A stretch of DNA of 64,000 bases from Aralia elata (taxonomy: Eukaryota; Streptophyta; Magnoliopsida; Apiales; Araliaceae): NCBI GenBank assembly GCA_034770075.1, contig CM068388.1, forward strand, positions 69,116,889 to 69,180,888. Reading direction: 5' to 3'. The notes under the pieces were generated by a model that was given only the letters and a program-made list of their open reading frames with translations, had not been told where the DNA came from and searched no databases. Both the position numbers and the translations under genes were made by a program. Shown piece after piece: positions 44,521 through 54,173 of this stretch. Within the stretch, counting starts at the first letter, position 1. Each line of letters starts with the position of its first letter.

Positions 44521-44869
44521 TCTTGAATCACATGACCATCAATTCAAACACAACAAATTTGGACACCTTACTTCGAGTGATGTTTAAACGAGTTCTAGAG
44601 TTTATAGATATTTTCCACAAGCATTCGGTTATAAAAGCCTTCACTAAGCATACAACTAGCTCAATACTCATGGGTAGGTGCAAAAGAGTGAAAGGACGCA
44701 TACGTAAAACAATAACCAACAATAATGATTAAGCACAAAGACTAAGCAACAATTATCCATTTTCCATGAGTTAGAATCAATTTAAACAAGCCATTATCAT
44801 AGACCATGGATTATGGTTCAAATCAAATTAAAACAATGCTCAAGGGACATATCCTAAAAATAAATGAAA

Positions 44870-44902
<33 letters not shown>

Positions 44903-45000
44903 CACTAACAGCACACAAATACTAAATTAAAAACACAAATACTAAATACTAAAGCACACACAAATACTAAATTAAAAACACAAATACTAAATACTAAAGC
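44870..45000. repeat. T/A homopolymer pair and 45-bp tandem repeat
   Basis: T14 (44870-44883) runs directly into A19 (44884-44902), a self-complementary tract. Next comes a 45-bp unit (ACACAAATACTAAATT...) repeated twice, at about 44913 and 44958. All lie in the 3' UTR of A2. Confidence 0.9.
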
Positions 45001-45022
45001 CTATACCCCCAAACTTAAACTT

Positions 45023-45040
45023 GACATTGTCCTCAATGTC
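45023..45040 (-). other. Pre-PPT hairpin of A2
   Basis: GACATTG-TCCT-CAATGTC, perfect 7-bp stem. It is flanked on the minus strand by TTTAAGTTTGGGGG, a motif common near the PPT of Athila elements, and is the counterpart of 31863-31882 in A1. Confidence 0.65.
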
Positions 45041-45297
45041 TGAAATAGGGAAAAAAATAGAAGACTTCCCTGAGAACGTGTTAAGCGCTATTAATATCAT
45101 CTTTCAAGTCCCTTAAGTTGGGAGCGCACACCAATTTGCTTAGTATTCGGTACCTGAAAGCAATTGACTAAAGAAATTAAAATGCAATTAAACAAACTAA
45201 AAAGCAATTGAAAAAAATCAAAATCAAAACAATAAAATTGGGTTGCCTCCCAAGAAGCGCTTGTTTTAAAGTCTTCGGCCTGACTAACTCCCTGCTT

Positions 45298-46371
45298 TTA
45301 TCCAATTCCCCTTCGATAATTGAGGAAACCACCCTCCATTGATAGCCATGTAATATTTGAGGGTTTCTCCTTAATAGGGGTCATTGTTTCAAGTTCACCG
45401 AGCTTGTTTCTGTTCGATACATTCTCATTTATGCACTGCACAATGCTAGGTGATTGTTCCATTGTGTCTATGGATGGAATGTTGAATTGAAGCTCTACAA
45501 ACACAATAGAACCATTGGTTTTCTCCTCATGGACCTCTACGTCCTCACACCATGGTTCCACATTCATACTAGCTCCATCGTCACATAGAGCCTCGCCTAA
45601 GAAATGACTACCAAGTGGACATGGTTTTGCAAAACTAACTGGATTCTTGAACTTTGGTGGAGAAGGCACTTGGGGTATTAATACAATCGGCTCATCATCG
45701 TTAGAACTCAAGGCTGGATCCTCGGCCTCCTTTTCCCGCTCCCCACTTGTCTCCCCACTATCGACATCTTATGGCTCATCCAGTTGCAGATTTGACTTGG
45801 GCTCACCATTAGTCTCAGAATCTATGTCATTACACCAATTGTTTTGAGGACAGTTGTTTAAAGCATTGAACATTTGATCAATCTGATTCTGAAGAATTTG
45901 AATTGATAGGTCTTGACTTTTCAATATCTCCTCCTTCGAAGCCATGATCTTAGACACAAGTTCCTCAAAGTTTGACATCTTATCTTCTTGAATAGGAGGT
46001 GGACATGAGAATTCCGGTGCATATGTTGGATTTGGAGCATAGTATTGATCATCATAATTGTAGCTCCATATAGAATCCGGGTGATACCCCCAATCTTGGT
46101 GATAATCGGGATAATCATAGTTGTTGAAGTACTCACCACCGTATTGTACCGGTCCAAAACTGACGGTGCATTGATGACTCGGATGATTGTCAGCACAATA
46201 ATCACAAGTAACTGTTATACCTTGAGTGCTCTCTGCTACTAAGGCATCCAACTTCCTCGATAGTGTTTCAAATTGTGCTGACAATGCAGAGAGTGCATTG
46301 AGTCCATCAATCCCAGTTTCCCTTGGTTGAATCATACTCATGTACGGCCATTGATAAGCAAATTCATCCAT
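45298..46371 (-). pseudogene. A2 gag-protease remnant fusion ORF
   Basis: ATG at 46371 begins MDEFAYQWPYM. One frame of about 358 codons with a single internal TAA at 45769-45771. The N-terminal half has SAQFETLSRKLDALV and a zinc-knuckle-like CDYCADNHPSHQC, then Tyr/Pro/Asn-rich sequence. The C-terminal part contains PCPLGSHFLGEALCDDGASM, recognisable as the start of an Athila protease (CDLGAS-type) with an altered active site, and goes on without RT. This looks like a deletion derivative that kept a shortened gag. The internal stop is consistent with CAA to TAA. Confidence 0.7.
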
Positions 46372-46499
46372 GGTGTACCTCGTAAAGCATCAAAACAGAA
46401 AAATAAATGATAAAATAAACTAAAAGCAAATTTATATACAAGTTTAAATTAAGACTAATTTGATTATGATTAATATTGGAAAAACACTAGAAAAATAAT

Positions 46500-46517
46500 T
46501 CCCCGGCAACGGCGCCA
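46500..46517 (-). other. Primer binding site of A2
   Basis: Minus-strand TGGCGCCGTTGCCGGGGA, typical of Athila. Confidence 0.88.
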
Positions 46518-47764
46518 AAAACTTGTTGTCCGATTTGTATATGAACAATTTACGCGCAAGTATACGCGGTCAACAAGTAATAAAGAGTAAGTAAAGTATC
46601 GATCCCACGAGGAATTATTACTAGTGTTTTCCAAGTACTAACCTTTTATCATCTCAATCTTATTCAAACAAATGATAGTTGTTTTTGTTGTTTTGTATTA
46701 ATGAAGATAACAAATAATTAAACAACTATGGAAAGCATTAAGATAATGAAATCAAATATTAACAAGTCTAAGATTGCAATTTCCCCCAACACTTCACTTG
46801 AATATCCTAACTCTCTCTTTTCAACTAGTTAAATCACAAGGATTGTTATCCGAGAATTTACAAGTATATACAAGCCTCTCTCGATGGTCAAATACGTATT
46901 TCCCAATGCGGTGTATAAATATCTCTATTCTACACACTAGCAAGAATCCAATATCAAGAATAATCAACAAGACACGTGTCACCAAATCTCATTAATCACC
47001 CTATCAATTATTAACTTTCGCAATAGAAATCATTAAGCATGATTCTCAAATGGATACATGTGGTATTTAGGTATATGTCTATCCTAAATACAATCAAATT
47101 ATCCATTCATGAAGGTAATAAATAAAACACACGTCACTTAATTTCATAAATTACCCATAGGAATATCTAATTTTCACATGATATCATAACAAGGTCTCAA
47201 CTTATACTTCCTCTCTCAATTCCATATAAGTTCCCAAGGTAATTACTAGCTAGGTAATTAATAAATAAAGCACAAATTATGATATCCAATCACAAATTAT
47301 TAACCAACATCAAAGAGAGAGCATTCAATTCAAACTATGTATTGGGTTCCATTGAAATCTTAGAAAACAAGTTCTAGGTCATGGTAACTACAAATAACAT
47401 CATATTCAATTTATACATCATGTTGGATTACAAAATAGAAGGGAAAACTAGAGATGAAACCACTTTTGTAGATGTTTATATGATGTTTGATGGATTGATG
47501 ATGAACCCTAGCTTCTCCTCCATGGTTTTGCAATCCTTGATGCTTAGCTCCTTGGCCTTGCTTGATTTAGCTTGATTTTAGCACTTTGACCCTCTAATTT
47601 GATGTATTGTGTAGCCTCCTCTCCCTAGAGTTGCTGATTTCTATCTCCTCTAATACCTATTTCGTGCCTCCTCTGTTAGTATAAACCCCCTGGATGCCTA
47701 ACCTAGCTTAGCACACCAAATTGGACCAAAATCCCGCACATTTTAGCTTTCTGCGACAGGCAAG

Positions 47765-47860
47765 CTCGCCCCGGCGAGGATTTTGGCCTATGATTTCTCG
47801 CCCCGGCGAGCTCTCGCCGTGGCGAGGAATTTGCGTAGGAAATTCCCGCCCCGGAGAGCT
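47765..47860. repeat. CTCGCC/GGCGAG palindromes in an Athila LTR
   Basis: Units at 47765-47778 (loop CC), 47797-47810 (loop CC), 47813-47826 (loop GT, stem intact) and a decayed one at about 47846-47860. The core equals that of Tekay E1-E3. Confidence 0.9.
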
Positions 47861-47870
47861 CAGGTAAAAT

Positions 47871-48150
47871 GGCCATAACTTCTTCGTCCGAACTCGGATT
47901 AAGGCGATTAAGTAGGATATGGAAAGCTAAGAAGTAGCTCTACAACTTTCATAACTGGAGCTTGACGAGATAATGGCTGGAGCAAGGTTCAAATTGAGCC
48001 CGAAGCAACTACTGGGTAAACGTCATGCAAAATCCGATGGTAAAATGACCATAACTCTCTCATAAGAACTTCAAATTGGATGATTAAAGATGCTCTGGAA
48101 AGCTAAGACAAAGATCTACAACTTTCATTCTTTGAGTTTGGAGAGATTCG
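47871..48150 (+). repeat. Two copies of the CATAACTT...CTACAACTTT module
   Basis: Copies at 47871-47965 and 48044-48150, about 177 bases apart. Shared landmarks in order are CCATAACT, GAACT, GATTAA, TGGAAAGCTAAG and TCTACAACTTTCAT. A related copy lies in the E4 LTR on the minus strand (57772-57680). Confidence 0.8.
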
Positions 48151-48414
48151 GATTGCATCATGGGTGAAATTGAGAAACAAGCAGCTGAAATACCAAATTC
48201 ACGCCGAAAACGCAACGATCCAATGAGCCTTTATTTAAATTCCTACAAAACAAAGTAAAAACACATAAAAGCACACTAATACATATAAAAGTAATACAAA
48301 ACTACATTACACAACAATAAGATGAAAACACATAAAACCAAACGAAATAGCTAAAGACTTACAAATTATTAAGGCTAAAAGTATCCAATTTGTGTATATA
48401 AAACACACTCATCA

Positions 48415-49189
48415 GTGCTATGTGCTTATTTGATAACAAACTTATGTGCTAGCGAGTATTATCGATTAGTAATTAAAACTTAAAACTTTGTTGTCAGGAT
48501 GACTGATAGAGGAGAGCCCAGCCAGACTAGGGAGGAGGAGCCCCGAGATATTCACGTGGTTCGTGAGCAGCTAGTGCAGAGGGAGCCATCTCCATTGGTT
48601 ACAGTTACAGGTCACGAGTATGAGCCTGAGACTGATCCTGAGGAGGACCCTGAGGAGGATCCTGGGGAGGACCCTGAGGAGGACCCTGAAGAGGTTGAGG
48701 AGGAGGAGGAAGACCATGAGGGGATATCACTATCTACTTTGGGTGTTCAGATGTACGAGCAGGTGTATGATCGCAACATAGAGTTGCAGGATAGAGTGGA
48801 AGAGTTAGAGAGGCAGCTGGCGGAGCGACAGACTGCTTTGGAGCAGAAGAGCAGTGAGATCGAGGAGCTAGACATACGTCTTAGGGATGTGGAGTGGAAG
48901 CTGGTTCATGTAGAGAGTGAAAAGGAAGAGTTAGAGGAACAGGCTGCAGAACGTCAAACCACTCTAGAGCAGAAGGATGCTGAGATTCAAGACCTTTCAT
49001 CACGTCTTGCAGAGGCTGAGCAGAGGCTAGCACAGTCTGAGTATCGATGCAGACAGTTGATAGCCAGGAATGAGATTGTACGAGATGAGTTGAAAGAGGA
49101 GTCAGCTAAGCGGGCGAGAGCTGAGACAGCTTGGCTGAGGGAGGCTGATCGCGCAGATCGTGTTGAGTGTGAGATGCGGTCAAAGAAGG
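48415..49189 (+). repeat. Direct repeat of 43734-44520
   Basis: E3 leader and most of the coiled-coil ORF occur again after A2. The copies differ by one 12-bp repeat unit and a few substitutions, mostly transitions. Confidence 0.9.
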
Positions 49190-49344
49190 CCAAGATTGAT
49201 GAGATGGAGTATATTTTTCATACTACCATGGATAGAGCTCAAGATCGAGCTAATCGTCATCCAGATGTGATGGATCGTAGGATGATGACACGCATTATGG
49301 AGCAGGAACGCCAGGAAGCTGTGCGTCGTGGGATGTCATCATAG
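48499..49344 (+). CDS. Accessory acidic coiled-coil protein of E3, 281 aa
   Basis: Intact ORF, full length against E1 (273 aa; the difference comes from EEDP repeats in residues about 46-76). The start ATG again follows TTGTTGTCAGG. The coiled-coil stretch and basic Met-rich C-terminus are as in E1. This copy lies 3' of the A2 insertion and has no LTR or promoter directly upstream, so expression is doubtful. It is the second intact copy of the family in the window and the better guide to the ancestral sequence, since the neighbouring gag is also nearly intact. Confidence 0.82.
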   Translation: MTDRGEPSQTREEEPRDIHVVREQLVQREPSPLVTVTGHEYEPETDPEEDPEEDPGEDPEEDPEEVEEEEEDHEGISLSTLGVQMYEQVYDRNIELQDRVEELERQLAERQTALEQKSSEIEELDIRLRDVEWKLVHVESEKEELEEQAAERQTTLEQKDAEIQDLSSRLAEAEQRLAQSEYRCRQLIARNEIVRDELKEESAKRARAETAWLREADRADRVECEMRSKKAKIDEMEYIFHTTMDRAQDRANRHPDVMDRRMMTRIMEQERQEAVRRGMSS

Positions 49345-49630
49345 ATTGTGATTAGTTATGTTATTAGAAACTATGAAGTGAATAAATTGTAATCCCAGTT
49401 TCTATAATGGGATAGAATAATGATGTAATTCTAAAACTTTGTGATTTCAAGATAGATGATGTAAATAACTACGATGTTATCTCTATTATGTTTTGAAGCA
49501 GTTAATGAATAAAATGTGAAAGTTTATCAGATGTACTGTGTGTTAAGTGTTTTATATAAATGCTTAAGTTAAGACTTAAATGTTTAGGTAATTGAGCAAT
49601 AGTCTAATAACGCGAATTTTTTAACAGAAG

Positions 49631-52600
49631 ATGCCTCCAAGAAGACAACCAACACGTCAACAGACCACTGAGGGATCTACTAGCAACGAAGCAGCCAACG
49701 CTAATCCCATGCAGCAGTTGGTAAATTTGTTAACGGGAGCCTTTGCTAATCAACCACAAGCTCAGGCTACAACCTTTAAAGACTTCAAGGCAATCGGACC
49801 TCCGGAATATCACGGCTATATGAATCCCATTGAAGCTCAAACGTGGATCATGGAGATGGAAAAGGTGTTTGATGTCGCTAGAGTCAGCGAGGACCAGAAG
49901 ACGGCATTTGCAACGTTTATGCTGAAATCAGAAGCTAGCTACTGGTGGCAAGCAAATAAGACTCGAGGTGGCCAAGGGGTTATTCCGTGGGAGCGGTTCA
50001 AGGAGATATTTTTCGAGACCTATTTCCCGGCAAGTGCTCAGAACCAAATGGAGGTACAGTTTCTAGAGTTGAAGCAAGGTGCTATGTCGGTATCTGAGTA
50101 TGCTGCCAGATTCAACAAGTTGGCGAGGTTTGCGCCTTATCAGGTTAACACGGATGAGAGGAAGGCCAGAAGGTTTGAGCAGGGATTGAAGCCCTGGTTG
50201 TATAGCCGAGTTTCAATGTTTCAACTGAACTCGTTTGCGGCGGTGCTGGAAAAGGCAATTATCGCTGAAGGAGGCAGTGATGCTCTGTCTAAGTACAATC
50301 AGGAGCAGAAGAAAAAGAAGAATGAGAATGAAAACAAGGCAAGTGGGAGCCATGGGGCCAGTAGCCAGAAGAGGAAATGGAATGATAGTAACTCTACGGG
50401 AAGTCAGCAGGGTAATCAGAAGAAGAAGATGGAGGTGTGCAGCAACTGTGGAAAGAGCCATATGGGTGCTTGTTTGAAAGGTAAGAGGGTGTGCTTCAAC
50501 TGCGGGCAGGAGGGGCATATCGCGCCGAATTGCCCTAATCCAAAGAAAGGAGCATGTTTCATCTGCGGGTCGAAGGATCACTTTGCTCAGGAGTGCCCTA
50601 AGAAAACAACTACAGGTGGAGCCAATTCAGGAAAGGGAAATAGCGGTGGTGGAGGCAATCTTACTATCACAGGACCCACGCAGCCCAACCGACCTACCGC
50701 CCGAACATTCAATATGACAGTGCAGGATGCTGTGCAGTCAAAAGATGTAGTGTCAGGTATCATTCCAGTCAATAATGTTAGTGCTTATGTATTGTTTGAC
50801 TTGGGTGCTACTTGCTCATTTATATCCGATGATTTTGCTAAGAAATTAGGGTTACCCCAGGAAGAATTAGATTACCCTATGAACATAGAAATTGCGAATA
50901 GGGAGGTGATTCCTGTTAAGTTTGTCCACAAGAACTGTCAAGTAGATATTAAGGGTCATGTGATGACAGTAAACTTGATCCCAATTTGTCTTGGGGAGTT
51001 TGATGTTATTTTGGGTATGGATTAGTTGTTTAACCATGGGGCAGTATTGACTGTCAAAAGAAGTGTGTGAACCTTATGACTCCGTCAAAGGTAGTGTTTT
51101 ATGGCAGCAAATCGCCTAGACAAACGAGTTGTCTGACGATGGTGCAAGCCAGAAAGATGTTGAAACAAGGATGTGTAGGATATCTAGCCTACATAGTTGA
51201 TACCCGTAAGGTGGGTGCAAAACTGGAGGAGATACCAGTAGTTAGGGATTTTGCGGACGTGTTTCCTGATGATTTGCCAGGATTACCGCCAGATAGGGAA
51301 ATCGAGTTTGTAATTGATTTAGCACCGGGAACGGCCCCTATATCGAAAGCCCCGTATCGAATGGCTCCGGTAGAAATGAAGGAGTTAATGGTGCAGCTGC
51401 AAGAGCTGCTAGATAAAAAGTATATTCAACCGAGCGTTTCACCGTGGGGAGCGCCGATATTGTTTGTTAAGAAGAAGGATGGGTCAATGCGTCTTTGCAT
51501 TGATTATAGAGAGTTGAACAAGGTCACGATTAAAAACAAGTATCCATTGCCAAGAATCGATAACCTGTTTGATCAACTGAAGGGAGCAAGATATTTTTCG
51601 AAGATAGATTTACGAAGTGGGCACCATCAATTGAAGGTGAGAAAAGAGGACATACCAAAGACGGCATTTCGAACCAGATATGGTCACTATGAGTTTTTGG
51701 TTATGTCATTTGGTTTAACGAATGCGCCTGCAGCATTCATGGACTTAATGAATAGGGTGTTCAAACCATTTCTGGATAAGTTTGTGGTGGTATTCATAGA
51801 TGACATTTTGGTTTACTCCAAAACTCAAGAAGAACACGTGGAGCATTTGAGGGTGACGTTGGAGGCGTTAAGGAAAGAGAAATTATATGCAAAATTTTTG
51901 AAATGCGAATTTTGGTTGGAGCGTGTTCAATTCCTTGGGCATGTTATTGATAAGGACGGGATTTCAGTGGATCCAGCAAAAGTAGAGGCTGTCATGAACT
52001 GGGATCAGCTTTCTCTAGGATCGCCACTCCGTTGACGAATTTAACAAGGAAATCAGTGAAGTTTGTTTGGACGGAGAAGTGCGAAGAAAGTTTCCAAAAA
52101 CTAAAGGAGAGACTAAGTTCAGCACCTGTGTTGTCTTTGCCAGATGCTACAGAAAATTTTGTGGTGTACAGTGACGCATCACATAAAGGACTTGGTTGTG
52201 TGTTGATGCAGAATGGTAAAGTTATTGCATATGCATCGCACCAACTAAAAGACTATGAAAAAGGGTATCCGACCCATGATTTGGATTTAGCAGCCGTGGT
52301 GTTTGCTTTAAAAATCTGGAGGCACTATCTCTATGGGGAGAAGTGTGAAATATTTACAGACCATAAAAGTCTGAAGTATATTTTCACGCAGAAAGATTTG
52401 AATATGCGGCAGAGGAGATGGATAGAATTAATCAAAGACTATGACTGTGAAATTCTATACCATCCTGGGAAGGCTAATGTGGTTGCCGACGCTTTGAGTA
52501 GAAAAGGTCGGGAGAAACTATTTATGTTAACTGCTCAGGAGGAACTTGTGGCGGAAATGGCTAAGCTGGAATTAGAGGTGAAAAATCTGGCAGAGCCTAA

Positions 52601-54063
52601 TGAAAAATTGTTTCAAATGGAAACTCAATCAACTTTGGTGGAAAAAGTGAAAGAAGCGCAACTCCAGGATGAGGAGTGTGTTGAGATACGGAAAAGAGTG
52701 CTTGAAGGTGAAGAGCTTAAATATAAAATCGATACCGAAGGGTTGCTGAGATTTGAAGACAGAATTTGGGTACCGTCGGTATTGGCAATCAGAGAGGAGA
52801 TTTTGAATGAAGCTCACAGTTCAAGATTTTCGGTTCACCCGGGGAGCACAAAGATGTACCAGGATCTTCGACAACATTTTTGGTGGCCAAACATGAAAAG
52901 AGAGGTTGCTGAATGTGTTGCGAAATGTCTCACTTGTCAGAGAGTTTAAAGCGGAGCATCAACGACCAAGTGGTTTGTTACAGCCCTTGGAGATACCAGA
53001 ATGGAAGTGGGAGCATATCACAATGGACTTTGTAGTAGGGCTTCCAACTACTCAGAAGGGATATGACGCAATATGGGTCATAGTTGACCGATTGACGAAA
53101 TCAGCGCATTTCTTGCCCATCAAAATCCGATTCACTTTGGATCACCTGGCGAAATTATATGTCAAAGAGATTATCTCAAGGCACGGAGTTCCAGTAACAA
53201 TAGTATCAGATCGAGATCCACGTTTTACCTCAAAATTTTGGAGGAGTCTACAAGCTTGTTTGGGGACACAGTTGAGAATGAGTACAGCCTATCATCCTCA
53301 AACCGATGGCCAGAGCGAAAGAACAATTCAGACGTTGGAGGATATGCTCCGAGCGTGCGTTATGGATTTTAAAGGCAACTGGGATGATCATTTACCTCTG
53401 GTCGAGTTTGTTTACAACAATAGTCATCACGCTAGTATCGGCATGCCGCCCTACGAAGCATTGTATGGAAGGAAATGCAGAACTCCATTATGCTGGGATG
53501 AGGTTGGTGAACGACGTCTATTGGGACCCGAGCTGGTACAACAAACTGCTGAAATTGTCAAGGTGATAAGAGCCAGACTGGTAGCCGCTCAAGACAGACA
53601 GAAGAAGTATGCTGATCAACACCGACAAAATCGCGAATTTGAAGTCGGGAGCTTTGTGTTTCTCAAAGTATCTCCTTGGAAAGGGAAAATCAGATTTGGT
53701 AAAAAGGGTAAACTCAGTCCACGGTTTATTGGACCCTTCGAAGTGCTGAAACGAATAGGCGAGGTGGCTTATGAGGTAGCTCTACCTCCTGAGTTAGGCC
53801 ACATTCACAATGTCTTCCACATATCGGTGCTACGACCGTATAAGTCTGATTATAAACATGTCATACAGTATGAACCGATACAGTTTGAGCAAGATTTGTC
53901 TTATGAAGAGGTTCCTGTACAAATAGTGGACAGGAAGGAACAAGTTCTTAGAAATAAAGTGATACCTTCTGTTAAGGTAATCTGGAGGAACCACAGTGCT
54001 GAAGAATCAACGTGGGAACTTGAAGAGCAAATGATGCAGAATTTTCCTCAATTATTTGTTTAA
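49631..54063 (+). pseudogene. E3 gag-pol polyprotein: one stop, three indels
   Basis: ATG after acceptor-like TTTTTTAACAG. Gag, three zinc knuckles and protease are open through the codon that is TAG in E1 and E2 (here CAG). The protease motif reads DLGA instead of DSGA. TAG at 51023-51025 replaces a Trp codon (G to A). A base is lost near 51045. A 67-bp deletion after 52009 removes the conserved region around FLGLAGYYRRF between RT and RNase H. An extra T lies at 52945-52947. RT (FIDD), RNase H (YSDAS), integrase and chromodomain are otherwise recognisable to the stop at 54061-54063. Fewer stops than E2, but not functional. Confidence 0.92.
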
Positions 54064-54071
54064 TGTTTATA

Positions 54072-54173
54072 TTGCGATTCTGGGGACAAAATCTTTGTAA
54101 GGAGGGGAGAATGTAACGAACGATTTAATTGCGTTGTGATTCTGGGGACAGAATCCTTTTAAGGAGGGAAAGA
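54072..54173 (+). other. Duplicated polypurine tract before E3 3' LTR
   Basis: First purine tract AAGGAGGGGAGAA then TGTAACGAAC, and 62 bases later AGGAGGGAAAGA abutting the LTR at 54174. Confidence 0.85.

Larger units (their letters stand above)
44521..48414 (-). mobile_element. A2: truncated non-autonomous Athila element
   Basis: Minus-strand order: 5' LTR (48414-46524), PBS, gag-protease fusion ORF, conserved GGGTTGCC motif, pre-PPT hairpin, partial 3' UTR. The 3' LTR and PPT are missing. It carries no RT or integrase. The LTR start abuts GTGCT (48415-48419), the presumed target duplication, whose partner sequence is at 43734-43738, not at the present left edge. Confidence 0.8.
46524..48414 (-). 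repeat. A2 5' LTR
   Basis: 1891 bp. On the minus strand it starts TGATGAGTGTG and ends CAAATCGGACAACA. A TTTTATATACAC stretch lies near the minus-strand start. It contains the CTCGCC/GGCGAG boxes (47765-47860) and two copies of the CATAACTT module (47871-47965 and 48044-48150). The small plus-strand open frames in it are not supported. Confidence 0.85.

Noticed and set aside
43734..49189. A very long target site duplication produced by A2
   Set aside because: Ty3 integrases make 4-6 bp duplications, and A2 lacks its left end. A repair or recombination origin fits better.
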